Source: Isoetes taiwanensis (taxonomy: Eukaryota > Streptophyta > Lycopodiopsida > Isoetales > Isoetaceae). Taken from it: a stretch of DNA of 64,000 nt. The position numbers and the translations under genes are program-made. The notes under the pieces were generated by a model that saw only the letters and a list, made by a program, of their open reading frames with translations, had not been told where the DNA came from and did not search any database. Below are positions 44,942 to 57,519 of this stretch, piece by piece; position 1 is the stretch's first letter; each line of letters starts with the position of its first letter. The stretch lies in NCBI GenBank assembly GCA_021234155.1, contig JAJEKV010000010.1:6668871-6732870 (forward strand), given 5' to 3'.

Positions 44942-47900
44942 TGCTGTCCGCAGCATCATGGGTCTCCCCACCTTGGAATCTTCCTATCCTGCAATCACCC
45001 TGATGCATACAATATACTACTATAATACTTACACATTTATTAAGATTACCTTAAGGTAATATTTTTAAATCATTATTACGCCATTACATTATCAAATAAC
45101 TTGTCAATTCGTAACTTCTATTAAAACAAGGTACTTATTAGTCTCCGTTATCACAACATTTAGTTTATCACAATTTAACACTTTCATATACAATTATTAT
45201 TTAGGGTACTCTTCATTCCTTGCAACACATTCCAACAAAATTTGTATTGCAAGTCTTCGCACCTTAAAATCCTGCATTAATTTTACAATATCTATAATTA
45301 CATACTTACTATGTTAATTATTAGAATTAATCTAAGGTAATGTTTAAGACATTACTGTACTATTTCATTATCCAATTAACTTATCACTTCATAACATAAT
45401 CCACGCAAGGTAATTATTAACGTTACTTAATACAACATTTAAGTTTATCAAAGTTTATCAATTTCATACAAAATTTACACTTCTAAGGTACTCTTCATCC
45501 CTTGCAACACATTATAACAAAAATTTGTGTTGCAAGTCTTCGTAGCTCGACCTCCTTGCCCTCCGGAGCGCTCTATTGGCCTGCAGGTCGACCTACGTTA
45601 TTACCATTTTAATTATTAATAAAATTTTGGTTATATGGTGACCACCCCACCTATCTACATGAATGCATGGCTAATCTCCCGGCGTAGGAAGAGGATGCTT
45701 CTTCCATCGTGGCCGTGGAGACAGTGCCCTATAATGCCTATATGCCGCTCATGCCTACACCCTAGTTGCCCAGCGTGGAGGATAGGGTCCTTCCGGTATA
45801 TGGGGCGTGAAGGACAGATTCCTCCTATCAAAGCATATATGGGGCTAGAGGTGCTTTTCCTATCAATGCATTCCTGAATGACCTCCTTTCTCTCGAGGTC
45901 GTCTACTTCCGTGGAACAGAAGTAGACTTTCTAATCTACCTTCCACTCATCCAAGCGGAAACGCGGTCATGCCTACATTGACATTACACCACGCCCTAGA
46001 GATCACCGTAGTGGTCTCATCATCGGTAACAACGCATGCAACCCATACCAAGCATAGGTTGCATGCGTAGATTAATCTTAACTACACATGAAACTAATTT
46101 AAACACAAATCGACATGCCTGAGCCGATTTTTGCTGGCTCCTTTAATGCATGTGATTAATATAATTACCCTAAGGTAATATTTATGAATTAACATTATCA
46201 TAGTATCGGATACATTACTTCCGATAGTACAATTATATTTACTCTAAGCTTTGCAATATTTAACGACTTTTAGATCGTGATTATTTAAACAATAACCCTG
46301 ATTTAGACCTATTGTGAAGGTTTTAATTATCATACACAAGAATTAGATGTGCTTCTTATTCTCTTCCTTGGGTCCTGCATTACCCTTGGAAGTATATCTC
46401 TAAGATGCACTTAAGTATATCCAAATTCTATTTTCTATTTATATTTATAAGGACCCCGAGGTCATATAGCTATCCTTGGAAGGAATTGCATCCTTGCGAA
46501 GGATTAATTAACATGCTACCTCACATTACCGTTGTTATTTAACTTATTTCCCTATGATACATATACGTATACAGTTATTAGGATCTATATTTAACTTATC
46601 AATAAGACATATTAAAGCTTATAATACATGCGCACACCTTACCTAAGGCTAGAACGCATCCACCCATTGAGCCGGCGTCGAGTAATTTTTGGAGATGACC
46701 TGGTCGTTACATTGCTCCCATACTTTTGCTCCACTTCATTGGTGTAGTTAGCTATCATGTCAGTCTCGCACGTTGAAGGTCTCCTGAGCACTAAGGTATC
46801 TATCTATCTTACGCCCTATTTGCTAGAGTGAACTCTATTCTACGGGCGGTCATTTCGATGCAAGTACGTTCAATCATAAGATTGAGCCCTCCCACTTTCT
46901 TCGAAAAGAAAATGGTCCTGCACCCTTTCAATGACGTTCTACACAATGTCATATCTATTCTCTCCCCTTAAGAGGTTATACGCTTCTTACTTAGCGCATT
47001 AATTTACTAGCCTTGGCTGACATATATAACCATCTAAGATGGATGCACATTTTATGTTATCATTTATTTCAATATAATTATGGGTTACCTACTTAGTTAG
47101 AACGATTCTAAACCACAAGGTTTTGTCATGACGACAATTCCTTTTGTCTCAAAAGACTATTTGATTACTATAATTCTTATTTTAGATGTACCTTTTATGT
47201 ACTATTCTTTTATGTTCTAGAGATTCCCCCTTCCTTAGTTATTTAAACTCTTGGAATATTCCTACCAATCGAATTGATGCCATCGTAACAAGTTGACCGG
47301 GCTTGTTAGATTACTTCTTTTCTTTCGGTTGGATTATTCTTTTGGAGGTACTAGATTTATACATGGTCAACAATTATCCTAGTAATGATTCCTTCTTAGC
47401 GAGGAGATCAATCTCACCAAGTGGTTTCAATACGTTGGATGTCTGTTAACAATCGTGTATAATTATAGTTACTCCTATGCATTTCCTTCCCAATCCTTGA
47501 CGCTTAGCTCAATATTGGGGCGATCCTTTCAGCGAGAATATCTGGAAATGCCTTCTAATCGCAATATGGATGTTACCGTCCATACATTTAACCTACTAGG
47601 CCCCATGGCCTTAGATCCTTGAGCTTGCTAGAAGCTCATCCACTCGTTGCCTGCTTGAAGTAGCAAGGTAACATTCTTCCGAGTCGCTCGATACTTCAGT
47701 CTCCTTGACGGTGGCTCCTCTTTGATGTAGAGGTTGACGGTGGCTTTGATGGCATAGTTGATCACTTGAAATCTTCCATGCCGCTTTTCAAAAGCCTGAA
47801 GGTGGCGCCGTTGAAAAAGATCTTTCATCTTGAACTTTTTGTCTTGGCAGCTAAAGGACGACTCTGTATCCGATGTTGTTTCTTCGACTCCATCGACGTC

Positions 47901-48780
47901 TCATACGTCAAGTCCTCTTGTCGTTATCGTCTTGCTCGAAGAGTGTTGACGATGTTGATTGCTTCACCCCTACAAATTGCCTGACATCTCTTCCTTTGAT
48001 CTGTTACGCTATGGGAGGGAAGGAATAACAAGGGAACTATATATTGAAAGCATATAACTTACATAATTACACTTACTACTAGAGCTATTAGGTCCCCCTT
48101 GTGCCTTCCTTCGAGTTGCACACGTACTCCTTGGCAATGTCATCGGTGTTCCTCCCGGTGCAATGGTGTTGACGATCTATATCCTCCTATTTGTACGTCA
48201 GCTCGTACTCCGGGATAACTTGTTGATATACTTGGGCCCTCCGATGTTTGTCGGCTATGGCACAACACGCTTTGCATCACATTCTAACTAAAGGTGTGCT
48301 GGTCGTTGATGCTTCGACATTTCAGCCTGCTTCCTGATCCTGTTCTTGGGTTGTAATTGTTCTCCCCTTCATGATACTTGAAGCTATTTGGAGGCGTTTC
48401 TTGAGGCTATGCGCGATTCCTTTGGCTATACTCCTCTGGGGTTGTTCTCTTCTGCAGTTGTTCTTTAAATCGTCGATCCTTGCGTTCACCAAGTTGCATG
48501 CAAGTCCGCGTCATCGGCTCGGTTCGCCTAGCTGCTTCTCCATCGAGCTTCCAAACTTTCTTGTTTGATCCCCTCGATCACATGGCTTGGACGTTGTCAC
48601 GTTCCACTATGCCGTCTTCTTGTCTTGAGGTACCTTCCGGTGGCTTTGATTGTGCTCGTCAGTTTTGATCCAGGCTCCTGTTGCCTCTAGGGAGCTCGTG
48701 GAAGAAGTCGGTTGCTAGCACTTCTCCAGCTTTCAGTTCCTGACCTTTGTCCCTCTATCTATGCATGTCGGTCTCTCTGT
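44942..48780 (-). mobile_element. Probable interior of the minus-strand LTR element, decayed
   Basis: By position this is the internal region of the element whose 3' LTR is at 43,268-44,924. Most of it is AT-rich and unreadable. A 66-codon minus-strand frame at 47,628-47,828 and similar scraps near 47,840-48,700 are the only coding-like parts; I see no RT, protease or integrase motif. Assignment rests on the LTR and polypurine tract, not on coding homology. Confidence 0.4.
45033..45545. repeat. Diverged tandem duplication, about 283-bp offset
   Basis: The phrases taaggtaat, acattatc, acaacattta, ggtactcttcat, ccttgcaacacatt and ttgcaagtcttcg occur in the same order at 45,033-45,262 and 45,315-45,545. 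Divergence is substantial. Confidence 0.6.
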
Positions 48781-50792
48781 CAAGTAAAGCATCATGGCTC
48801 TCCTCCCTGCTGGCTATGTTGTCGGGGTGATGGATCCTTATATCTGCACAGCTTGACCTTTGAGTTGAAGAAGTACTTGCCTTAGCATGCGCAGGTGCAA
48901 GGATGTTGCTAAAACATAATGACAGTAAATGGGCCATGGTTTTACACTTGGCATCGTTGTTACACTTGCATTCTTTGGTCAAAGACCCGCAATTGGATCC
49001 CATTAATTGTAATAAATGATGAGACTTGGAAATCATTGTACTCTTCTGTTTATTGGTAAACACAGGAATGTAATAGATGCAAATAAGGCAAAACAAATCT
49101 TTGCAGTTATTTCATAATAGAGCAAGGGTTTGGAGAGAACATGAGCAAAAGGATAGCTAAAGGACCTGAATCCTACCTCAAGCTACCTTTTTTAATCATT
49201 TCTAATAATTTATTTGAAGGGAATGCATCTTATCTAAAAAGATAGAATTCCAGATTCAAACACACGGGGTCCAGTGCCCTATTCTCTTACATGCACTTTG
49301 TATAAGCAATATATAGTGGCAGATCCACTAATGCAAGCCACCTTAATAGATACGTTTTGATGATTTTGGAAAGCTTATCTCATTATTAAAGCATGGATGC
49401 CCGATGGTTGTTTCGACATCTACCATCCAGGAATGCATAAGTTCTGCCATCTACCATCTAAGAATGCATAAGTTTTGCCATGAGGAGGGTTAAGGAGCTT
49501 GGTTTTGCACTTAAGATTGCCATAGAGAAATCTATGGAGGAGGCCACATATGACTTTGAGGACAAATGATCCATACATTAAATACAATAAGGGTTGTGCT
49601 TGGAAAACATGAACGAAAAGTATTTAGGACTCTGTGCATCATTGAGAATGAATCGGTTGCCAGTGTTTTATTCTGGTGGAACTGTTCAGAATTCAAAACT
49701 TTGTGGTTATTCTTGTAGTTACAATGATTTTTATGAACTGGTATGATCTTAAGATATGCCTAGACAGGAAGACTACATTGCAAAAAATAGGCGCTTCATT
49801 CTTACCATCATTTCACAGACCAAGTTTTGCCCAAGTGTGTTTCTGCAATAGACCCATCATAACCTCTAGTCAAACTTGCAGCTACAATTCATTAAAGAAC
49901 ACGTCCAAATGGGAATACACAATACAACCCTTGGATTTGCAGGGATATTGTAGTTCTAGTTTTTTCTTTTAACTTCAATCACATGTTACCTCTCGCCCAA
50001 GTGTTAAATACTAAAGATAACACGGAAAATTAAACTTTGTGGCATGGGTGATGCAAATAGGGATGAGAGTCACCTTGGCTCCAAATATTGTGCACAACAT
50101 TAAAAGCTACACTATGCCAAAAAGGTTTTCCGTCTTGCTATTAGAGTCACAAATATTCAAGTATCTCTAATATATAATTGTAATATGGAGAAGGGGGCAG
50201 CTTGAGATACTTATGGAAAATTGATATTTTTGCTTAGAGTTGTATACGTGTCAGCCTTTAAAATTATTAGGGAGGTGACTACACCTTTCAGAAGTTGACA
50301 CATAGATATATTCCAGAAATTTCTTGAAGCTTCGTGTAGGTGTTGGGCCTGCCGTTCCAGAAGCTTCTGGATTGTCCTGCATTATATAAAGAAGAGGCAA
50401 AAAGTTCAAACCCAGATGTGTCGAGATAGATCGGGCGCTGAGATGTTTGTGAGGAAAGGGTTTGTGGAGGAATCTGATTCCGGATCCTACCGATCAGTCC
50501 GAAATTCCTATTGGTCGTGAACCCATGGATCCGTCATTAAACCATCATTCAATTAAATTGGGATTATGTCTTAATTTTGGGATAAATTTTATATTGCACC
50601 TTTTTAGTAACTTTGTTAAATTCACTTTTTTAGTAACTTTGTTGCCCTTAGACTAGAATAGACGTTAACATATAATCACACACCTTAATATAAATTCACA
50701 CCTTAACTTCAAATTACAAAATCATATATCATGAAACTCAAGTAGTACACAACTTTTTATTAATTGTAGAAAAGATACATAGTAACTGTTTT
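48781..50792. other. Intergenic stretch
   Basis: No gene recognised. A 33-bp phrase (ccatctaccatc...gaatgcataagtt) is duplicated at 49,419-49,482. An ATTATATAAAGAA box at about 50,381-50,393 follows LTR-promoter-like sequence, but no LTR ends are seen. Confidence 0.35.
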
Positions 50793-51916
50793 TCATTTTT
50801 CCACCAGCATCCCCAAGGATATGAGAACCTTATTCCTTACATCCTGAGGTATTGTAACTCTCGCTGTTTTACTAGGAATAGTTTTTGGAGTCCACGAGTA
50901 CAATACGGTTTCAATGTCTAGCCAAAGATCAGGATCACTAGGATTTCTCCTCCACCTCTTTGTCCAACAATCTGAATATCTTTCTTTATCGGTGACATTA
51001 CTCAACTGATGTACTGGACACCACCATTCCATCTTTTATTATTGAAGTTAACATCACCTTCTTCTTTGCAAATATCCGAGATAGTCCATCCCAACCACAC
51101 TGGATAGGTCTCTAGATCTGCTGGTTTTACTACTACAAATTGGTGGCACTCCACGTCAGTAGAAGGTTCATAACAATCCATGCCTAGATATTTTGGCCTA
51201 TCCTTCTTAGGACCAACATAGTGTTTATCAGATTGAGGAGGAGCATATGCCTTCACAATGCTACTAATGGTACCATCATCTTCAAAAGACACCGGCTAAT
51301 GTTTTCCACTTACTTTTAGGGAACCACCCTTCTTTCAGCTCTTAGAGGATGTGTCTACCTCATCCAACAAGTTGATCACCTTCTTCCAATAATCTATCAA
51401 TGCTCGATTAGTCTCATCTGAATTAGTTTGCCAATGCTTGATGTAGTCATTGATGCCATCCATAGTCAATCCCAATTGCTTGACTTCTTCAGTTGGTTTT
51501 AGAGCTTTTGGTTGACCAGGAGGTATCATAGGCTTGCCATTTGCATCCCTGTGCCAAATTTCTGCCCCACCTCTCCACTTCTCCTCTGAAGGTCTCATTT
51601 TCCATTGCATGATTGGAATCCCTTCTCTCACCCAAAAAGTGAATTGAAGAGGTCTAGAATGACCTTCCATGTCGAGAGCATAACCATCCACAAAACTCTT
51701 CCAATCAGGCACTTCTTCTATGATAGATCCTATAGGAGATGGATTTGTACATCCATGAAATATTTCCAATAGCCTGGGAAAGTTGGTAACTGTCTGCTGT
51801 CTCAATACATGACTATATTTTCCAAACAATGCATCCACATCCTCATGAGTTGTCCGGGCATTAGGAACCCCAAATTGACTCTTTCAAAAATACCCACAGC
51901 TGTTAAGTAGGATAGG

Positions 51917-51920
51917 AAAG
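51917..51920. other. Target-site duplication AAAG, left
   Basis: AAAG directly before the left inverted repeat equals AAAG at 55,661-55,664 after the right one. The reading-frame junction of the split gene supports a 4-bp duplication. Confidence 0.7.
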
Positions 51921-51989
51921 AAGTCGTAGTTAATTAAAGTGGGACAAATCTCGAATTTTGGGAATTTCTCGAATTTTTACATTGAATCG

Positions 51990-52270
51990 TTGTTAGATCA
52001 GGGGGAGGGGAAGGGGAAGGGGAGAAGTTGGGGGAGAAGTTGAGAGAAGTAATGGAAGGGGATAAGTTAGAAGAAAGGGGGAGGGAGGAAGTTTGAAAAG
52101 GGGGGTGAGAAGAGGGGGCAAGGGAGGTGAGAGGAGGGTGCAAGGGGAGGTGAGTTTGGAAAGGGGGGTGAGAAGAGGGGCAAGGCGAGGTGAGTTCTGG
52201 AAGGGGGTGAGAAGAGGGGCAAGTGGGAAGAGTTGGGGAAGAGATGAAGGGGAAGGAGAGAGGGAAAACC
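51990..52270 (+). repeat. Purine-rich minisatellite
   Basis: About 280 bases of nearly pure G/A on the plus strand with diverged units such as ggaaaggggggtgagaagag and gggcaaggcgaggtgag. It makes long Pro/Ser frames on the minus strand that I regard as artefacts. Confidence 0.75.
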
Positions 52271-54720
52271 AAAATAACTAAAGGGGAATATATCCCCTTG
52301 AGAATAAAAATGATAATATTAAAATATAATTAATAATTAATTTAATTAAATATAAAATAGTTTAATTAATTTAATAAAAAATATAAACCCCGTTCTCGAC
52401 TCATGAGAGTCGAGAATTGATAAGTCTTTCCTAGCAATTGGAACTAACTCGTTTTAATGGAGTCACAAGGTTCAATGGAGTCACAAGGTTCTAAGGAGAG
52501 GAACTTACTCTTAACCAAAAAATGATTGCAATTTGACCATGATTGAAAGGAACGTCTACTCTTAACCAACCAACGATTGCAATTTAATTGCAATTCGGAC
52601 CACGCAAAGACATATCCACCTCGCACAAATGGGTCCAGGCAACCGCTCCCATAGATATACATCTCGGAAAAAAGCGGGGATGGAGAAGAATCAGCGGATC
52701 GAGGCGGGGCCATCTCCTTTATATCCCTCGCATTTTCTCAAGCTTGAAGAACCGCGGGGACTCGGAGGAGCTTTTGACTTCGTTAGCATTGGTCTCAGCC
52801 CTCGGATTCCAAGACCACGATAGAAATGCCGCCTGGTTTTCCCGATGATTTAAAAGCCTGCTTTCGGTTTCTTTGGATCGACTTGCGAATCGGAATCCAT
52901 GCAAATTGTTGCCCTAGATGTTTCAAATTGGTAACCTCCAAGGCTCAAAATCAACCTATCCCCATGCCCCTGCCGCTCAACCTTTCTAAAGCTTGCTTCC
53001 GCCTGCATATGGCTAAATCTAGCGCCTGAATCTGCTTGATTTTTGCGAGATTACGACCTCAATTATGGATTTCCTCACAATTTGATTCCCCGTTTTACTG
53101 TATCAAATTCTGCGCCAAATCAGAAAAACTTTGGATCTTTTTTTAGATCTGGATGGAATACAGCCATCTGAGGTAGGTTAAGAGGAGATTCTGGGGCGCC
53201 GGAAGGTGATTTGATGGGCCATAGCCGGAAGCCTTCAACACGGGAAAAATGACGCTATGTTTGTGCGGGAGTGGCGAAAAATGACGCTATATTGCCTTCT
53301 TGCCAAGAAAGATTTCTGCGGGAGTGGCGAAAAATGCATCGATTTGATCATAGTAGGTACGCAGTGGGATTTTTCTTTCAAGCAAGAAGATAGATCCTGC
53401 ATCAAGAATGTGGGCTTTTAGATCTGCAAGGAAATGGCAATATCGCCATGGCGGGCTCTGCGACAAGCTCTAGATATGAAGCTTCCGTTTCATTTATCAA
53501 AAGTTTGAGATCTTTAGCTCAAGAAAGCGCAAGCGAAAAGGTGAGGATGGTTGAAGAAGGATTGCCTGCGAAGCTTGTTTCCACGCCTATTTCCGGTGAA
53601 AGTAGTAAAGCTAATCCGTCAATCAGACACGCCAAGGCTTGTAAAGGCATAAAAGCTCTGTTAGGTTTGTACCTTTCAAAAGAATACAGAGGCGTAGCTG
53701 TGAAGACCTGAGCTATGGTAAGCATGATTTTAAGCATTTCTGATCGCGAAATAGAGTATGCTGCCGAAAGAAAAAGCTATGGCATACCTGTGCCTTTTTC
53801 GATCTAAGGAGAGATTAACAGAGCCGGAGAAGCAATACTGCGGCTTCAACAACGGCGCTCTTCAACAACGGCTGGGCCGAGGTTCTTAGAAAATTTTCTT
53901 GAGAGTTCGCCATAGCCAGCCAGGATCTTGAGAGTTCGCCATAGCCAGCCACGATTTCGTAAGTGTACCAAATTTCTTCTTCTCAAAAGGTATGTACCAA
54001 ATCTCCCCCCTTTTTAATTTCAAATTTCAAAAATCTCCCCCCCTTTTCAAATTTCGAAAATCTCCCCCCCTTTTCAAATTTCGAAAAAAAAATACGGATA
54101 TAGTGTGGACATACCATTAATTGGGCTATAATTTTATTAGTGTCGCCCATGTAAATATTTGAATTTTTGTCGCAAATTGATAGCATGGTTGTGTTTATAT
54201 GTGTGCTTGTATAATCATATTTTACACCTTATGCTGACCTTAGGTAAAAATTTAACCTTGCGAAGATCATGATATAATTTACACCTTGTTTAACCCATTT
54301 TGAAGGTTCAAGACACAAAATGGGGACAAATACATATTAATATATAGGTCTAATGCTTATTAATAGATTTAATGCATAGGTCTAATAGGCTCTCGTAGGT
54401 TATAATGTGCATTATAGGTGCATATGTTACTATTTACATGTGCATTAGGCATTACTCTTTACATAGCTAAATATGAGCCCAATGGTCCCCTCTTCATATA
54501 GCTATATGGTTTGGTCCATTAGAAAGAGGGAGGGTCCATTGGATATGTGTCCATTAGATAATACATGGGGAGGGTCTATTTTTTATGGAAAATACGTAGG
54601 AAATTTATGGGGAGGGTATTTTTTCATAGAAAATACATAGGATGTTTGAAGGTTATTCATTTTCGACCTTCTCGGACTCTGAGCTTTGAAATTGCCCTTT
54701 TTTTACTCTGAGTTGCCTTT
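52271..54720. other. Unidentified interior of the 3.74-kb transposon
   Basis: An 87-codon frame at 53,448-53,711 (MAGSATSSRYEASVSF...) and frames at 52,588-52,848 are possible captured-gene fragments without recognisable family. At 54,005-54,090 a unit with ctccccccc and ttttcaaatttcgaaaa occurs three times. Confidence 0.4.
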
Positions 54721-55090
54721 TTCGACTTGCGAGTCGAGAAAGGCCCTCAAACTTGCATTTTTAAACTTTTGAGCGCCTTTCTCGACTCGCGAGTCGAGAA
54801 AGGCAGCTCAAAGCCAGAAACACAGGTTTTAGGGGTCAGAAGGCCTTTCTCGACTCGCGAGTCGAGAAAGGCAGCTCAAAGCGAAAAACGTAGGTTTTAT
54901 GGATCAGAAGGCCTTTCACGACTCGCGAGTCGAGAAAGGCCTTCTGACCCATAAAACCTGCGTTTCTGGCTTTGAGCTGCCTTTCTCGACTCGCGAGTCG
55001 AGAAAGGCCTTCTGACCTATAAAACCTGCGTAGAAAGGCAGCTCAAACCCCTAAAACCTGCGTTTTTCCCTCTGAGCTGCCTTTCTCATG
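54721..55090. repeat. Cluster of 30-bp palindromes (core CTCGACTCGCGAGTCGAG)
   Basis: Perfect palindromes GCCTTTCTCGACTCGCGAGT... stand at 54,775-54,804, 54,843-54,872 and 54,979-55,008. Near-perfect ones are at 54,721-54,740 and 54,911-54,940, the latter extended to 50 bp. Spacer text (cagctcaaag, cctgcgtttctgg, ggtcagaag) is direct on the left and inverted on the right, so the whole block is also a large inverted repeat centred near 54,925. A related ctcgactcatgagagtcgag lies at 52,395. Confidence 0.85.
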
Positions 55091-55660
55091 CCTGTATTTT
55101 CCAAAAATGGCCCTAAGAACTGTGGCCCATAAAGGAACTCCTCATACAAATTTCTATCGTCTGTAAGTTGCTCCGTGACTAGGAGAGAGCTCCACGCGCC
55201 CTTTGCACTAGGTGGTTCATGTGTGAAGAGGGTGTAATGATTGTGCCCATACGACCACTATGGTCTCTTCACCCACTGTAATATATATTGTAATGAGCCC
55301 ATTTATAAATATAAGGTATCTCAAAACTAGTATTTTTGGGTGATTAAGTAAACGATTTGCATAATTTTTGTTGGAATTTGTGATCTATTGTCTACCCACC
55401 TAAGAAAATAGAGCCAAAATGTTCAACTAAGAATCTTTTTCAATTAGAACTTGATAGGTCTAATGCATGTTTGCGTTGCATTGTTCTTGTTCTCGACACG
55501 CTATCCAAGAAAACTGGAAGAAAAGCTTGGATGCACACTAATAGACAAAAATTCCAATTATGGCCAATTTTTGGGTCGGGGTGCTTCTTTTTGTGTAAAT
55601 TAACAGGGTTCCGAAAAAAAATGGGAATGGAATGAGTCCCACTTTAATTAAATACGACTT

Positions 55661-55664
55661 AAAG
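55661..55664. other. Target-site duplication AAAG, right
   Basis: Matches 51,917-51,920 on the other side of the 3.74-kb transposon. Confidence 0.7.
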
Positions 55665-57519
55665 AAAACATCCACCTGTTCTTATTTTGACCAGCACAAT
55701 TATCTAGTTGCAAGAGGAGCTTTCTGGGCAGATCTCGAGGTTTAGCACGAGATGTTGAAGCTCCAACATGTTCATTAGGTCCATTCCTCCTAAATCTTGC
55801 CTTGCTAAACTTTTCAATACTATTAGGGGTTCCATCCAACAATGCACTATGTAGTGCCTGGCTAGCTGTAGGATCCTGTAGGTGACCATTGTAACCCTTC
55901 TCATAGTTTCTTAAACACCTCATGATACTCCCAATGTGAAAATCTGGACCATCACTCCACAACTCTAAACTGAAATGACCATAATAGGTCTGAGACTGCC
56001 CATGCAATATTGCCCCAGTCATTGAAATCTGCAAAGGGTATGATCTTCCACATGACTTAGGAATGTACTTGAATTGTGGAAGACAAGTCTTCTGTTGGTC
56101 CATTTTATCATGTATAATACATAGATAGTTATTAGGTTCCATTGCAGATAAGGTCCTCCACATCCAATAAGTTGATCTACATGATAGTTGATCTGTCATA
56201 TGGTCCTTCATATGTTCCCTTATCTTTGCCCTTAGACTTGGTTGCACAGTCTTATCTAGCGTCTCCTTCAACTTAGCACATAAATTGCACTTGGCAAAGT
56301 TGTTTGAAGTTGCTATGGTCACATGCTTGAAATGCTTATTCCATAGCCTACTAAAACTGGGCTGGGATATAGAGGCCACTCCTAGTTTCCGAAGCAATGC
56401 ATTTATTTCCTCTAATATGCTCTTTTGGGTACAATGGGATGGCAATCTCTTTTCAACAATAACTCTACCCTGTTCATCCTTCTTACTCTTATGTGGCATG
56501 TTTTCTGCATTGAAATCCACATATCTTTCAAATATTTCCTTTGCGACTATAGTTCTTGAGGTAGGCCTTACCGGGCCGGTGTTCCCATGCAATGCAATTT
56601 TACTACCATTTTCATGTCTCTTTTGCCAGTTGTGCCAAGAAGAGGTTGGAATTCCATGTATAGCCATCCATGCTTTTGAACATATCCACTTTCCATTCAA
56701 TGGGAATCTTTTCTTCCTTGATCTTTCATCCTGAATTGCATAGCCAAATATGGTGTACATGAAATTCCTCCTGCTATCACACTTATGTTCCTGATATGTA
56801 GCTCTTGCTCCCACCAACTCCTCTATTGTGAACATTCTAACACAAGAAGCCCAACAACATTCACCTCCTCTAACCTTCATCATAGCTTCAGGAGAACAAT
56901 CATAATCTGACTTGCATCTTTTGGTGGGATAATGTTTGAAAGTTGGAAGTGGCCTCTTGCTACACTTTGTGTGAACATTGTTGACAATGGTTCTACATCT
57001 ATAGGAAACGTGTAGTTCCCCTCCAGTTGAATACTGTCCCTAGGCCATGCAACAATAGTTGGAACCTCTAGTTGCTTCACACAAGCTAGGCATTCTTGTT
57101 TGCCTGAACCCTTTTCCTTCCAATTGTCATATAATTTGAGATTGCCACACCTAACCTTTTGTCCTCCCTAATCTTTCATCATTCACTTTGCATTGATAGG
57201 ATCTGCTAGAACAATAATCCCTTCTCCCTCTTGCCTCTACATTTGCATGCATGCGGGATCTTGACCTTTTGTTTTTCCAATCGACCCGAGTATAAAGTAC
57301 AATTTCCTTTCCTTTGGCATCATCCTTTTCATTTGAGGTCTTTTCCTTTCCTTTGCCATCATCTTTGTCATCTTCATCCTTTTCATTTCTGGTCTTTTCC
57401 TTTCTTTTCCCATCATCTTTGTCATCTTCATTAGTTGGGGATTTTTCCTTGCCTTGATCACCATCATTGGGGGCCTTGGGGGATTTAGCATTTTGCATGC
57501 CATTGACCTAAAATGCATA

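Larger units (their letters stand above)
51921..55660. mobile_element. 3.74-kb non-autonomous DNA transposon with 25-bp inverted repeats
   Basis: The left end AAGTCGTAGTTAATTAAAGT... (51,921-51,945) and the reverse complement of 55,636-55,660 differ at one base. AAAG flanks both ends. Inside I find no transposase. It holds a purine-rich minisatellite (51,990-52,270), gene-like but unidentified sequence (52,600-53,740), C-rich repeats near 54,005-54,090 and the palindrome cluster at 54,721-55,090. A 4-bp duplication with these termini does not match hAT, Mutator, PIF or mariner; a Sola-, Ginger- or CMC-like group is possible but unproven. Confidence 0.75.
50793..57500 (-). pseudogene. Transposase-like gene of the DUF7869 type, split by an insertion
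   Basis: The minus-strand 5' part (57,500-55,661) has an acidic/Lys repeat region (57,240-57,480), a Cys-bearing segment (HFKHVTIATSNNFAKCNLCA) and acidic sites HDKMDQQK and LLQLDNCAGQNKNRWMF, the last typical of the DUF7869 group, which has a transposase-like RNase H fold. The 3' part (51,920-50,793) continues with THEDVDALFGKYS, QTVTNFPRLLEIF and a C-terminal WWCPVHQLSNV region. Removing the insertion at 51,921-55,660 and one copy of its 4-bp target duplication puts the two halves in frame across the junction (MFSF, then LSYLTAVGIFERV). One base is missing before THED near 51,855, and another frame change lies near 51,030, so the gene was or became a pseudogene apart from the insertion. The family name is from memory of the DNCxGQNKN motif. 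Confidence 0.75.

Noticed and set aside
50380-50560. LTR promoter of a copia element
   Set aside because: There is a TATA-like box but no LTR ends, primer site or coding remnants nearby.
52000-52280. Pro/Ser-rich proteins on both strands
   Set aside because: They are translations of a purine-rich minisatellite.
54721-55090. CRISPR-like array
   Set aside because: The repeats are palindromes with similar spacers in a plant transposon; spacers are not unique and no cas genes are possible here.
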